Source: Streptomyces sp. WAC 01529 (GTDB lineage Bacteria; Actinomycetota; Actinomycetes; Streptomycetales; Streptomycetaceae). From it: DNA of 64,000 nt. A program made the translations under genes and the position numbers. This document shows, piece after piece, positions 33,363-42,731 of the stretch; positions within the stretch are counted from its first letter, which is position 1; every line of letters starts with the position of its first letter. Where the stretch lies: assembly GCF_003945545.1 (NCBI RefSeq), contig NZ_CP029617.1, positions 3,731,001-3,795,000 on the forward strand, read 5' to 3'. The notes below the pieces were generated by a model. The model searched no databases. It was not told the DNA's origin and was given only the letters and a program-made list of their open reading frames with translations.

Positions 33363-34105
33363 TTCTTGACCGCCTCGATCGCCGCCTTCGCGGCCTCCGG
33401 GTCGAGGTAGGTGCCGCCCGGGTTCAGCGGCTTGAAGTCGGCGTCCAGTTCGTACGAGAGCGGGATGCCCGTCGGGATGTTCAGGCCCGCGATGTCCGCG
33501 TCCGAGATGCCGTCCAGGTGCTTGACCAGGGCGCGCAGGCTGTTGCCGTGGGCCGCCACCAGGACCGTCTTGCCGGTCAGGAGGTCGGGGACGATGCCGT
33601 CGAACCAGTACGGGAGCATCCGGACGACCACGTCCTTCAGGCACTCCGTCTGGGGGCGCAGCTCGGGGGGGAGCGTGGCGTAGCGCGGGTCCGCGAACTG
33701 GGAGTACTCGGCGTCGCGGTCCAGGGCGGGCGGCGGGGTGTCGTACGAGCGGCGCCACAGCATGAACTGCTCCTCGCCGAACTCGGCGAGCGTCTGGGCC
33801 TTGTCCTTGCCCTGGAGGGCGCCGTAGTGGCGCTCGTTCAGGCGCCAGCTGCGGTGCACCGGGATCCAGAGGCGGTCGGCGGACTCGAGGGCCAGCTGCG
33901 CGGTGCGGATCGCGCGCTTCTGGAGCGACGTGTGGACCACGTCGGGGAGCAGGCCGGCGTCCTTGAGCAGCTCACCGCCGCGGACCGCCTCCTTCTCGCC
34001 CTTCTCGTTGAGGTTGACGTCCACCCAGCCGGTGAACAGGTTCTTCGCGTTCCATTCGCTCTCGCCGTGGCGGAGGAGGATCAGCTTGTACGGTGCGTCG
34101 GCCAT
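33344..34105 (-). CDS. gpmA: Phosphoglycerate mutase (2,3-bisphosphoglycerate-dependent)
   Basis: 253 aa from ATG 34105 (MADAPYKLILLRHGESEWN), the family length; longer upstream frames are not conserved. The phospho-accepting His is in LRHGESEW, the second active-site His in AAHGNSLRAL, and conserved RRSYDTPPP is present. It interconverts 3- and 2-phosphoglycerate in glycolysis. Its 3' end is the attachment site for the island to its left. Confidence 0.95.
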   Translation of the reverse strand: MADAPYKLILLRHGESEWNAKNLFTGWVDVNLNEKGEKEAVRGGELLKDAGLLPDVVHTSLQKRAIRTAQLALESADRLWIPVHRSWRLNERHYGALQGKDKAQTLAEFGEEQFMLWRRSYDTPPPALDRDAEYSQFADPRYATLPPELRPQTECLKDVVVRMLPYWFDGIVPDLLTGKTVLVAAHGNSLRALVKHLDGISDADIAGLNIPTGIPLSYELDADFKPLNPGGTYLDPEAAKAAIEAVKNQGKKK

Positions 34106-34299
34106 GCCTCTGAGCGTAATCGAACCCCGGCGGGCCTCGCGCGCGGGCGTGGCGGCCCCGAGAGGGGAGCGCGAGGGGCGCGTGAGAGGCGGGAGCGCGG
34201 GTGACGGTTGACGGGTCGCGTCAATCGAGTGGCGGGGGCGGATCACGGGGTCGTAATGTGTGACGGCTGCTAGAGACGCTTACATTCGGGGGGACCGCG

Positions 34300-35577
34300 A
34301 TGTCATTCACCGCCATGAGACGTGCCGTCACCGAGAGCGTCTCAGGTCTCCCCCGCGCCTTCTGGTGGCTGTGGACGAGCACCCTGGTGAACCGGCTGGG
34401 GGCCTTCGTCGCCACCTTCATGGCGCTCTACCTGACCCTGGACCGGGGCTATTCCGCCTCGTACGCGGGGCTGGTCGCCGCCCTCCACGGGCTCGGCGGC
34501 GTCGTCTCCTCGCTGGGGGCGGGGGTGATGACCGACCGGCTCGGGCGGCGGCCCACGCTGCTGATCGCGCAGGCGTCGACGGCCGGTTCCGTGGCGCTGC
34601 TCGGCTTCATGGAGCAGCCCCTCGCGATCGCGGGCGTCGCCTTCCTGGTGGGCATGGCGAGCAACGCGTCGCGGCCCGCCGTGCAGGCGATGATGGCGGA
34701 CATCGTGCGGCCGGAGGACCGCGTGAGGGCGTTCTCGCTCAACTACTGGGCCATCAACCTCGGCTTCGCCATCTCCTCGGCGGGCGCCGGGTTCATCGCC
34801 TCGTACAGCTATCGCGCCGGTTTCCTCATCGAGGCCGCCATGACGCTGGTCTGCGCGATCGTCGTCTTCGCGAAGCTTCCCGAGTCGCGGCCCGTGCGGA
34901 GTGCGCTGGAGAAGGCCGCCGAGCCCGAGGTCGGGCTCGGGACCGTCCTGCGGGACGGGCGGTTCATGGGAGTCGTGGGGCTTTCGTTCCTCGTGGCGCT
35001 GATCTTCCAGCAGGGGTCCGTGGGACTGCCGGTCGCGATGGGCGAGGCGGGGTTCACACCCGCCGACTACGGGCTCGCGATCGCCGTGAACGGCGTACTG
35101 ATCGTCGTCCTCCAGATCCCCGTCACGCGCTTCATCGAACACCGGGACCCGCGGCGGCTGTTGGTGATCTCGTCGGTCGTCGCGGGGTACGGCTTCGGGC
35201 TCACCGCCTTCGCCGGGTCCGTCGGGGTCTTCGCGCTGACGGTGTGCGTGTGGACGCTCGCCGAGATCGTCAACGCGCCGACCCAGACCAGCCTGGTCGT
35301 ACGCCTCTCCCCCACCCATGGCCGCGGGCGCTACCAGGGCATGTACACGATGTCCTGGTCCGTGGCCGCGCTGGTCGCGCCGCTGATGTCCGGTTTCATG
35401 ATCGACCGGTTCGGGGCGGAGTGGCTGTGGGGGGCGTGTGCGGTGATCGGGACGGGGGCCGCGGTCGGGTACTGGGGGCTCATGCGGGGGCTCCCCGAGG
35501 AGAAGGAGGAGGCCGCGGCGGACGTTTCCGTGGGGGACGTCAGTGCCGCCGAGCCCGTGCGCCAGCCTCAGGCCTAG
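34300..35577 (+). CDS. MFS transporter
   Basis: 425 aa with about 12 hydrophobic segments. The conserved loop between helices 2 and 3 has GVMTDRLGRRPTLL, typical of drug:proton antiporter-type MFS proteins. The second half repeats the pattern (MIDRFGAEW). It likely exports a drug or small metabolite; the substrate is unknown. It is convergent with the YbjN-like gene. Confidence 0.88.
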   Translation: MSFTAMRRAVTESVSGLPRAFWWLWTSTLVNRLGAFVATFMALYLTLDRGYSASYAGLVAALHGLGGVVSSLGAGVMTDRLGRRPTLLIAQASTAGSVALLGFMEQPLAIAGVAFLVGMASNASRPAVQAMMADIVRPEDRVRAFSLNYWAINLGFAISSAGAGFIASYSYRAGFLIEAAMTLVCAIVVFAKLPESRPVRSALEKAAEPEVGLGTVLRDGRFMGVVGLSFLVALIFQQGSVGLPVAMGEAGFTPADYGLAIAVNGVLIVVLQIPVTRFIEHRDPRRLLVISSVVAGYGFGLTAFAGSVGVFALTVCVWTLAEIVNAPTQTSLVVRLSPTHGRGRYQGMYTMSWSVAALVAPLMSGFMIDRFGAEWLWGACAVIGTGAAVGYWGLMRGLPEEKEEAAADVSVGDVSAAEPVRQPQA

Positions 35578-35607
35578 CCCGTCGCGCCCGTACCAGCTGA
35601 CGCCGGG

Positions 35608-36108
35608 TCAGTCCTTCGGCTGGGTCAAGTGGGTGAACGCGTCGAGGTTCCGCGTCGACTCCCCCCGCGAGACCCGCCACTCGTACTCCTTGCGGATCGC
35701 CGACGCGAAGCCCAGTTCGAGGAGTGTGTTGAAGGAGTCGTCGGCGGCGGAGAGGACCGAGCCGAGGAGCCGGTCCAGCTCGGCGGCGGTGACCGCGGCG
35801 AGCGGCAGTTTGCCCGCGAGGTAGATGTCGCCGAGCGAGTCGATCGCGTAACTCACGCCGTAGAGGCGGAGGTTGCGTTCGAGGAGCCAGCGGTGCACCG
35901 CCTCGTGGTTCTCGTCGGGGTGGCGGATCACGAACGCGTTGAGGGAGAGCGAGTGCTTGCCGACCCGGAGCGAGAGCGTGGTCGAGAGCTTGCGCGTACC
36001 CGGCAGCTTCACCACGTACGCGCCGGGCTCGGGCGCCTCCCACTCCAGCTCGGCGTCGTCCAGGGTCCGCTCGATGATCGTCGTCGCGGGGTCTGCCTGC
36101 TCAGCCAT
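35608..36108 (-). CDS. YbjN-domain protein
   Basis: 166 aa from ATG 36108, which overlaps the mshA stop by 8 bp, so it is translationally coupled to mshA. The text LSTTLSLRVGKHSLSLNAFVIR (split here) and NLRLYGVSYAIDSLGDIYLAGKLPL matches the YbjN/type-III-secretion-chaperone-like fold. Such small proteins often act as chaperones or regulators. The link to mycothiol synthesis is suggested only by coupling. Confidence 0.85.
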   Translation of the reverse strand: MAEQADPATTIIERTLDDAELEWEAPEPGAYVVKLPGTRKLSTTLSLRVGKHSLSLNAFVIRHPDENHEAVHRWLLERNLRLYGVSYAIDSLGDIYLAGKLPLAAVTAAELDRLLGSVLSAADDSFNTLLELGFASAIRKEYEWRVSRGESTRNLDAFTHLTQPKD

Positions 36109-37456
36109 GGTGCGAGCGTACGTGACGGCGAGAACTGCGGAAATCGTGCATGGCCGCGGTGTAGACGTCCGCCGTGGCGGACGCCGCCGTGTCCCAGCCG
36201 AAGGACTGCGCGTGCCGGGCCGCCGCCGCCCCCATGCGGTCCACAAGCTGTGGATGGTCGGCGAAATCGCGCAGCACGCGCGCGTAGTGGGCCGGTTCGT
36301 GGCCGGAGATCAAGAAGCCCGTCGTCTCGTCGCGTACGGCGACGGGCAGGCCGCCCACCGAGGCCGCGAGGACCGGCGTACCGGCCGCCTGTGCCTCGAT
36401 GGCGACCAGACCGAAGGACTCGCTGTAGGAGGGCATCACGAGGACGGACGCCGCCCGGAACCAGTCCGCGAGCTGCTCCTGGCCCACCGGCGGCTGGAAG
36501 CGCACCACATCCGCGATCCCCAGCTTGGCGGCGAGCTTCTGGAGGCCTTCCGGCTTCGCGAGGCCGCTGCCGCTCGGGCCGCCCACGATGGGCACGACGA
36601 TGTTCGAACGGAGGGCGGGCCGCTCGTCCAGGAGCACGGCGACCGCGCGGAGCAGCACGTCAGGGGCCTTCAGGGGCTGGATGCGGCCCGCGAAGAGGGG
36701 GATCAGGGCGTCCTGCGGGAGCCCCAGGCGGTGGCGGGCCGCGGCGCGCCCGTCGGCGGGGCGGAAGCGGTCGAGGTTGACGCCGGGGTGGACGACGGCG
36801 ACCTTGCCGGCGTCGGCTTCGTAGTGGCGGATGAGTTCGTCGGCCTCTTCGGAGGTGTTGGCGATGAGGCGGTCGGCGGCGCGGACTATCTGCGTCTCGC
36901 CGATGACGCGGGCGGCGGGCTCCGGAGTGTCGCCCTCGGCGAGCGCGGCGTTCTTGACCTTGGCCATGGTGTGCATGGCGTGGACGAGGGGCACGCCCCA
37001 GCGCTCGGCGGCGAGCCAGCCGACGTGGCCGGAGAGCCAGTAGTGGGAGTGGACCAGGTCGTAGTAGCCGGGCCGGTGGCCAGCCCAGGCCTGCATCACG
37101 CCGTGCGTGAAGGCGCAGAGCTGGGCCGGCAGCTCTTCCTTGGCGAGGCCTTCGTAGGGCCCCGCGTCGACGTGGCGCACGAGGACGCCGGGCGCCAGCT
37201 GCACGCTCGGCGGGAGGGCGCCCGTGGTGGCCCGCGTGAAGATCTCGACCTCGATGTTGATCGCGGCGAGGCGCCTGGCCAGCTCGACGATGTAGACGTT
37301 CATGCCGCCCGCGTCGCCCGTGCCGGGCTGGTGCAGCGGCGAGGTGTGCACGCTCAGCATCGCCACGCGGCGCGGGCGCCGGTGGGTGCCGGGGATGCGG
37401 AGTCGGGAGGGTGCCGCCGGGGAGCGACGCCCGAGCCTGGACACGTACTGGCTCAC
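36101..37456 (-). CDS. mshA: D-inositol-3-phosphate glycosyltransferase (mycothiol)
   Basis: 451 aa from GTG 37456, supported by AAGGAGG 9 bp upstream. It is a GT-4, GT-B fold glycosyltransferase: GTGDAGGMNVYI binds inositol phosphate, HSHYWLSGHVG and the C-terminal ESFGLVAIEAQAAGTPV bind UDP-GlcNAc. It catalyses the first committed step of mycothiol synthesis, the main actinobacterial thiol. It forms an operon with the YbjN-like gene. Confidence 0.95.
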   Translation of the reverse strand: MSQYVSRLGRRSPAAPSRLRIPGTHRRPRRVAMLSVHTSPLHQPGTGDAGGMNVYIVELARRLAAINIEVEIFTRATTGALPPSVQLAPGVLVRHVDAGPYEGLAKEELPAQLCAFTHGVMQAWAGHRPGYYDLVHSHYWLSGHVGWLAAERWGVPLVHAMHTMAKVKNAALAEGDTPEPAARVIGETQIVRAADRLIANTSEEADELIRHYEADAGKVAVVHPGVNLDRFRPADGRAAARHRLGLPQDALIPLFAGRIQPLKAPDVLLRAVAVLLDERPALRSNIVVPIVGGPSGSGLAKPEGLQKLAAKLGIADVVRFQPPVGQEQLADWFRAASVLVMPSYSESFGLVAIEAQAAGTPVLAASVGGLPVAVRDETTGFLISGHEPAHYARVLRDFADHPQLVDRMGAAAARHAQSFGWDTAASATADVYTAAMHDFRSSRRHVRSHHG

Positions 37457-37624
37457 GTGGCGGTCCTCCTTGCGTACGGGCATGACGACGGGGAGGGCGT
37501 ACGTACCTCCAGTGGGTGAACACCGGAAGCCGTTGCTCCATTTCCGCCCCGCTCCCCCACTCTCCCTTTTTGCCAAAGTGTTACCCGGCGTCTCTCAACC
37601 GCCTCGCCCGCATACCCTCTCCCT

Positions 37625-38422
37625 ATGGCCCCACGCACCCCTTCCCGCCCCGTGGGAACGGTGACGCGCGGGACCACGAACCCCAACCGGCTGCGCCGCA
37701 TGGACCGCTGGATCGCCGCCACGCACGGCGCCGCCCTGCGCCGCTCCCCCGATCCGGTGGCCGTCGACCTCGGCTACGGCGCCTCGCCCTGGACCGCCGT
37801 AGAACTGCTGCTCCGGCTGCGTACCGTCGCTCCCCACGCGCGCGTGGTCGGCGTCGAGATCGACCCGGCGCGGGTCGCGGCGGCGAAGCCGTACGAGCGC
37901 GAGGGGCTGACCTTCCGGCACGGCGGCTTCGAGGTGCCGCTGGCGGGCAGTCCGGCCCTGATCCGCGCCGCGAACGTCCTGCGGCAGTACGACGAGGAGC
38001 AGGTCGCCGCCGTCTGGGAGCGGCTGTGCGCGCGGCTCGCCCCCGGCGGGCTGCTCGTCGAGGGCACGTGCGACGAGATCGGGCGGCGGCACGTGTGGGT
38101 CGCGCTCGGGCCCGAGGGGCCGCGCACGGTGACGTTCGCGGCGCGGCTCGGCTCCCTGGAACGCCCCTCCGACCTCGCCGAGCGGCTGCCGAAGGCGCTG
38201 ATCCACCGGAACGTGCCGGGCGAGCCCGTACACGCGTTCCTACGCGACTTCGACCGGGCCTGGGCGGCCGCGGCGCCGTACGCGTCGTACGGGGCGCGGC
38301 AGCGGTGGATCAGGGCGGTACGGGACCTGGGCGCCGACTGGCCCGTCCTCGACGGGAGTTCGCGGTGGCGGCAGGGGGAAGTGACGGTGCTCTGGGAGGC
38401 GTTGGCGCCGCGGCTCGGGTGA
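37625..38422 (+). CDS. SAM-dependent methyltransferase
   Basis: 265 aa. The N-terminal segment VAVDLGYGASPWTAVELLLRL carries the SAM-binding glycine motif of class I methyltransferases, followed by VVGVEID (acidic residue for ribose) and RAANVLRQYDEEQV. It is divergent from mshA. The substrate is unknown; a conserved neighbour position in Streptomyces suggests a housekeeping role. Confidence 0.8.
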   Translation: MAPRTPSRPVGTVTRGTTNPNRLRRMDRWIAATHGAALRRSPDPVAVDLGYGASPWTAVELLLRLRTVAPHARVVGVEIDPARVAAAKPYEREGLTFRHGGFEVPLAGSPALIRAANVLRQYDEEQVAAVWERLCARLAPGGLLVEGTCDEIGRRHVWVALGPEGPRTVTFAARLGSLERPSDLAERLPKALIHRNVPGEPVHAFLRDFDRAWAAAAPYASYGARQRWIRAVRDLGADWPVLDGSSRWRQGEVTVLWEALAPRLG

Positions 38423-38453
38423 ACCCCGAGTCCATTCGGAGGACACTCGGGGT
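38423..38453. terminator. Hairpin after the methyltransferase gene
   Basis: A 9-bp stem ACCCCGAGT (38423-38431) with ACTCGGGGT (38445-38453), starting at the stop codon. The sequence GTGAACCCC is also repeated on both sides. Confidence 0.75.
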
Positions 38454-38661
38454 GAACCCCTACGCCACCCGAAGGCCCCACCCGGAGAGCACCCTGAGGC
38501 TCTGACCTGCGGGGAACGGACGCCGCACGCCGTTCGTCAGATGTGGCGGACGGGGGATCGGAGTTTGCTGTCGGACTCTGTCGCATTGGGCGTCGGCGTG
38601 GCACCATCCCGTGGACGACCAGATGTTACTGACGGTAAATCAGCTATGGGGGTGGCGGGGC

Positions 38662-39729
38662 GTGACCGGCAGGCGATACTCGACGGCGGCGACCGTGGCG
38701 CTGATCTGCGCGGCCGTGGTGATGACCGCGCCGGGAGCGGCGTACGCGAGCCCTTCTCCCCCTTCCAGCCCCGCGGCGCCGACGCCACCGTCGGATGCGT
38801 CACTTGAGAAGGTCCGCAAGGAGATCGAGAAGCTGTACCACGACGCGGGCGTGGCGACGGACGCGTACAACGCGGCCGAGGAGAAGGCCGACAAGCAGTC
38901 CGAGCAGATCGTGAAGCTGGCCAAGGACATCGCCAAGGGCGAGGCGAAGCTGAAGAAGCTCAAGGCGCGGGCGGGCGCCGCGGCCCGCGCGCAGTACCGC
39001 GGCGGCGGGCTGCCGGACGAGGCCCGGCTGATGCTCAGCGACGACCCGGGCCAGTTCCTGGACGGCGCGGGGCGCATCCGGCAGGGCGAGAAGGCCACCA
39101 AGAGCATGCTGACGGAGCTGGACAGGACCCAGGACGACCTGCGGATCTACGCCAAGGACGCCACGGCCCGCTGGAAGAAGCTGGAAGCCAACCGCAAGGC
39201 GAAGGCCGCGTCGAAGAAGAAGATCAAGAAGAAGATCGCGGACGCGGAGAAGCTCGAATCGAGACTGGAGAAGAAGGAGCGGGACCGGCTGCGGAAGCTG
39301 GAGGAGGAAGCGGCCCTCAAGAAGCAGTCGGCGTGGGTGAGTTCGGGCATCCTCGATGACATCGGCGGCAAGGCCACGCCACAGGGCAAGAAGGCGATCG
39401 AGTTCGCCACGGCCCAGATCGGCAAGCCGTACGTGTGGGGCGCAGAGGGCCCGGGTTCGTACGACTGCTCGGGGCTCACGTCGAAGGCCTGGGCGAAGGC
39501 CGGGCGCGGCATCCCGCGGACCTCGCAGGAGCAGTGGAAGCGGCTGCCGCACGTCGCCGTGGAGAACATGCGCCCCGGTGACCTGATCATCTACCACGCG
39601 GACGCGAGCCACGTCGGCATATATCTGGGCGACGGCGCGATCGTGCACGCGCCGCGGCCGGGCCGGGACGTGACGATCGCGGGGGCGGGCTCGATGAAGA
39701 TCCTCGGGGTCGTACGGCCCGACAAGTAG
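38662..39729 (+). CDS. Secreted NlpC/P60 peptidoglycan endopeptidase
   Basis: 355 aa from GTG 38662; an ATG at 38623 is an alternative. A Sec signal peptide (YSTAATVALICAAVVMTAPGAAYA) is followed by a Pro-rich stretch. A long Lys/Glu/Ala coiled coil spans about 50-225. The C-terminal NlpC/P60 domain has the catalytic Cys in YDCSG (near 269), His in DASHVGIYLG (near 316) and a third His in VHAPRPG. It should cut the stem-peptide crosslink in peptidoglycan. The coiled coil may regulate it, as in RipA- and CwlO-type hydrolases. Confidence 0.88.
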   Translation: MTGRRYSTAATVALICAAVVMTAPGAAYASPSPPSSPAAPTPPSDASLEKVRKEIEKLYHDAGVATDAYNAAEEKADKQSEQIVKLAKDIAKGEAKLKKLKARAGAAARAQYRGGGLPDEARLMLSDDPGQFLDGAGRIRQGEKATKSMLTELDRTQDDLRIYAKDATARWKKLEANRKAKAASKKKIKKKIADAEKLESRLEKKERDRLRKLEEEAALKKQSAWVSSGILDDIGGKATPQGKKAIEFATAQIGKPYVWGAEGPGSYDCSGLTSKAWAKAGRGIPRTSQEQWKRLPHVAVENMRPGDLIIYHADASHVGIYLGDGAIVHAPRPGRDVTIAGAGSMKILGVVRPDK

Positions 39730-39991
39730 CGGTACGGCGCGGGGGCGGGCGTCAGCGGCGGGGCGTGTGACCCAGTGCACGCCCCGGGCCCCCGCTCAAC
39801 CCCCGGGGCGTGATGTTCGTCATCCGGGTGGGACCGTGCCGTGCCCAATTGCGTTCCTGGATGCGGCATATGACGGTGGCCGTGCGCCGCGCGGCATTCC
39901 ACTGGAGGCTCGGCTACCGCTAAGGTCCCCGTCGGTGCCGCGTCGACCTGCGTGGTGCCATGCCCTCGGGGGGAGGGAAGGAAACCAAGCG

Positions 39992-41566
39992 ATGCCCGTA
40001 CCCATACCGCGGCAGAGAGAGATCCCGGCCGCGGAAGGCGGTCAGGCTCACGCGGCGCCCCGCCACGATCCGGGGGTGCCCGCGCACCACACGACCACCG
40101 ACGGCAGCGGAGTCTCCGGCGCCTCCGGCGCGGGCGCAGGAGCTGGCGCGGGGCTTTCCGGCTCCGGCGCGGGGCGTCTCGGCTCCGGCGCGGGGCGTCT
40201 CGGCTCCGGCGCGGGCGCTGGCTCCGGCGCGGGGCGTTCCGGCTCCGGCACCAGCACCGGGCTCTCCGGCACCAGGACTGGGCACTTTGGCGCCACCACC
40301 GGTACCAGGCCCCTCGGCCCCGGCACCGGCTCCAGCCCCGCCCTCAGCCTGCTGGTGATCGAGGACGACCCCTCAGGGGCGCTCAGCGTCCCCGCGCTCC
40401 TCGACCCGGCGGGCAAGCCCATCCGTATCCGCACCGCCCGCAACCTCACCGAGGCCGAGCGGCTGCTCACGGACGACGTGCACTGCATCCTGCTCGACCT
40501 CGCCCTGACCGTCCCCGCCACCCCCGCCGCCCCCGGGCCCGCCGCCCTCGCCGCCCCCGAGGCGGACGCGGACGTGGACGAGCTGGCCGCCCTCAAGCAC
40601 GTACTGCGCCTCGCGCCCCGGCACGCCGTCCTCGCGCTCACCGCCAACGACGACTCCGAGCTGGGCGCCGAGGCCGTGCGTGTCGGCGCCCAGGACTACC
40701 TCCTCCGGGACGAGCTGGACGAACGGCTCCTGAGCCGCGCCATCCGGTACGCGGTGGAGCGCAAGCGCGCCGATGTCGCCCAGCGCCAGCTGACCGAGTC
40801 ACGGCTGCGCGCCCAGGAGAACGCCCGCCTGGAGCGCGGCCTGCTGCCCACGCCGCTCCTGGACGGCTCGCCGCTGCGGTTCGCCGCCCGCTATCGCCCC
40901 GGCCGCTCCCGCGCGCTGCTCGGCGGCGACTTCTACGACACCGTGCGCACGCCCGACGGCTCCGTGCACGTCATGATCGGCGACGTCTGCGGCCACGGCC
41001 CCGACGAGGCCGCGCTCGGCGTGGAGCTGCGGATCGCCTGGCGCGCGCTGACCTTCGCGGGCCTGTGCGGCGACGAACTGCTCTCCACCCTCCAGAAGGT
41101 CCTGGAGCACGAGCGCGCGGACGACGAGATCTTCGCGACGCTCTGCACGGTCGACATCGCCCCCGACGGCCGCCGCGCCGGGCTCTGCCTGGCCGGACAC
41201 CCGTCGCCGCTGATCGCCCGCGAGGGCCGCCTCGCCGAACTCCTGCCCTACGAGGACGGGGGCCCGGCCCTCGGCCTGCTGCCGCGCGCCCGCTGGCCGC
41301 GTCGGCAGGTGGAGCTGGGCGGGAAGTGGAGCCTGATGCTCTACACGGACGGCCTGATCGAGGGCCGGATCGGCCAGGGCAAGGAGCGCCTGGGCCAGGA
41401 GGGCATGGTGGAGATGGTCCGCCGCCAGATCGCCTCGGGTCTCCAGGGCGACGAACTGCTCGAAGCCGCCGTGAACGAGGTGCGGGACCTCAACGGCGGC
41501 GATCTGACGGACGACGTGGCGGTCCTGCTCCTGGACCGGACACCGGGCGGCCGCGGCCAGACGTAG
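39992..41566 (+). CDS. Receiver-domain PP2C/SpoIIE phosphatase with Gly/Ser linker
   Basis: 524 aa from ATG 39992, with GGGGAGGGAAGGA upstream. Residues about 45-115 are a Gly/Ser/Ala low-complexity region with degenerate repeats. A receiver domain follows (LLVIEDDPSG; HCILLDLALTV for the phospho-Asp) and carries an Ala/Pro insert after the Asp. A PP2C-type catalytic domain ends the protein (GGDFYDTV, IGDVCGHG, LYTDGLIE, LTDDVAVLLLD). Such proteins reverse Ser/Thr phosphorylation of anti-sigma antagonists, so it probably feeds a sigma-factor pathway. The partner is unknown. Confidence 0.85.
   Translation: MPVPIPRQREIPAAEGGQAHAAPRHDPGVPAHHTTTDGSGVSGASGAGAGAGAGLSGSGAGRLGSGAGRLGSGAGAGSGAGRSGSGTSTGLSGTRTGHFGATTGTRPLGPGTGSSPALSLLVIEDDPSGALSVPALLDPAGKPIRIRTARNLTEAERLLTDDVHCILLDLALTVPATPAAPGPAALAAPEADADVDELAALKHVLRLAPRHAVLALTANDDSELGAEAVRVGAQDYLLRDELDERLLSRAIRYAVERKRADVAQRQLTESRLRAQENARLERGLLPTPLLDGSPLRFAARYRPGRSRALLGGDFYDTVRTPDGSVHVMIGDVCGHGPDEAALGVELRIAWRALTFAGLCGDELLSTLQKVLEHERADDEIFATLCTVDIAPDGRRAGLCLAGHPSPLIAREGRLAELLPYEDGGPALGLLPRARWPRRQVELGGKWSLMLYTDGLIEGRIGQGKERLGQEGMVEMVRRQIASGLQGDELLEAAVNEVRDLNGGDLTDDVAVLLLDRTPGGRGQT
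40152..40250 (+). repeat. Degenerate 21-bp coding tandem repeat
   Basis: Units of about 21 bp built on GGCTCCGGCGCGGGGCGTCT encode the S-G-S-G-A-G-R-L linker of the phosphatase. At least three clear units and two partial ones are present. Replication slippage could vary the linker length. Confidence 0.7.
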
Positions 41567-41588
41567 GGCCCGCCCACCCGGGGGGGGT

Positions 41589-41939
41589 CTACCGCCCGCC
41601 GTTGTACGGCCCGTAAGGCCCGTCGCTGCTGGAGCCGCCCCGGCGACCGCCGCCACCGGTGATCTGCCGGAGCGCGGGCCGCACGTCCACCATGTAGACG
41701 ATGGTGGCGATGAGGCCGATGATCGGCAGGAACGACAGGATGTTGAAGATCAGGTTCACCACGAAGGCGAGCCCGAGGATGATCAGCCAGAACGGCTTGG
41801 TCTTCTTGTCCGCGGCCCGATAGGCGTCCTCGCGCCGGACGGCGGCGTCGATGAGCGCGAATCCGCTGAACACGATCAGGGCCAGCGACAGCAGCCACAT
41901 GAAGTTCGCGAACCCCTGCATCAGCACAACGTCCACCAC
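41589..41939 (-). CDS. DUF2516 membrane protein
   Basis: 116 aa. Two or three hydrophobic segments (MWLLSLALIVFSGFALIDAA; WLIILGLAFVVNLIF then LPIIGLIATIVYMVDV) flank the conserved charged loop RREDAYRAADKKTKP. The C-terminus is Gly/Ser-rich. The function of DUF2516 is unknown. It follows the HbhA-like gene on the same strand, and both are adjacent to the XRE regulator in Streptomyces. Confidence 0.8.
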   Translation of the reverse strand: MVDVVLMQGFANFMWLLSLALIVFSGFALIDAAVRREDAYRAADKKTKPFWLIILGLAFVVNLIFNILSFLPIIGLIATIVYMVDVRPALRQITGGGGRRGGSSSDGPYGPYNGGR

Positions 41940-42059
41940 CAGTCTCGGCTCTTCATTACGCGGCCACGGTACCCCGCTACCCCGTCAACGGGGCGGACAC
42001 TCCACGAGTGCCCGCCCCGAAGCCACTTGTCCCAGCAGGTACTACTGCTCGGCGGGCCG

Positions 42060-42698
42060 CTACTTGGCGGGCGGCGTCTTCTTGGCAGCCGTGGTCGTCG
42101 TCGATGTCGACGTCGACGTCGCCGTCTTGCGGGCCGGCGCCTTCTTGGCGACGGGCTTCTTCGCCGGGGCGGTGGTCACGCCGGTCGGCTCGGAGGCCAC
42201 GACGACCTTGGGCTCCGCCGCGGTAGCGGTGGGCTTGGGGTCCGCGTCCGGCTCGACCGTCTCGGCCAGGTCGAGGATCTCCTCGGCGGCCTCGCCGCGC
42301 CAGGCCTTCACGGCCTGCTCGCCGTGCTCGGCGACCTCGTCGTACTTCTCGCGCGCCTTGACGGCCAGCTCGGCGGCGACGCCGACACCGCGCAGCGCGA
42401 GGTCCTGGGCGGTCTCACCGAGCTTCTTCAGGTCGGTGTCGATGGTGCCGAGCACCTCTGTGACCTTGGCCTGGATCGTCTCCTGCGCCTCCTTGGCGCG
42501 GGCGGCGGCCTTGTCCTGGACGTCCTTGGGGTCGGTGTTGCGCACCGCCTCGAAGCGCGACGGCGCCTCGGCGATCAGCTGCTCGACGATGCCCGGCACC
42601 TTCTTCGCCTGCTGGAAGGCGAGGTCCGCGGACCCGGCGACGAAGTATGCGGGGGTGGTGTTGGTGAGGGTCTTGCGCAGGTCATCGGTGATGGCCAT
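42060..42698 (-). CDS. HbhA-like Lys/Ala-rich protein
   Basis: 212 aa. Residues about 5-150 are a long amphipathic helix or coiled coil rich in Ala, Lys and Glu (IVEQLIAEAPSRFEAVRNTDPKDVQ and AVKAREKYDEVAEHGEQAV, split here). The tail has Pro/Ala/Lys repeats (KKPVAKKAPARK). This layout matches mycobacterial heparin-binding haemagglutinin, where the Lys/Ala tail binds heparan sulfate or nucleic acid. In a soil organism a cell-surface or polymer-binding role is likely but untested. There is no signal peptide. Confidence 0.75.
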   Translation of the reverse strand: MAITDDLRKTLTNTTPAYFVAGSADLAFQQAKKVPGIVEQLIAEAPSRFEAVRNTDPKDVQDKAAARAKEAQETIQAKVTEVLGTIDTDLKKLGETAQDLALRGVGVAAELAVKAREKYDEVAEHGEQAVKAWRGEAAEEILDLAETVEPDADPKPTATAAEPKVVVASEPTGVTTAPAKKPVAKKAPARKTATSTSTSTTTTAAKKTPPAK

Positions 42699-42731
42699 GA
42701 CGATGGTCCTCCCGGAATCGCGTCAGCTGGT

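Noticed and set aside
38454..38661. c-di-AMP (ydaO-type) riboswitch before the NlpC/P60 gene
   Set aside because: Some Streptomyces wall-hydrolase genes carry one, but I do not see the conserved ydaO core elements here.
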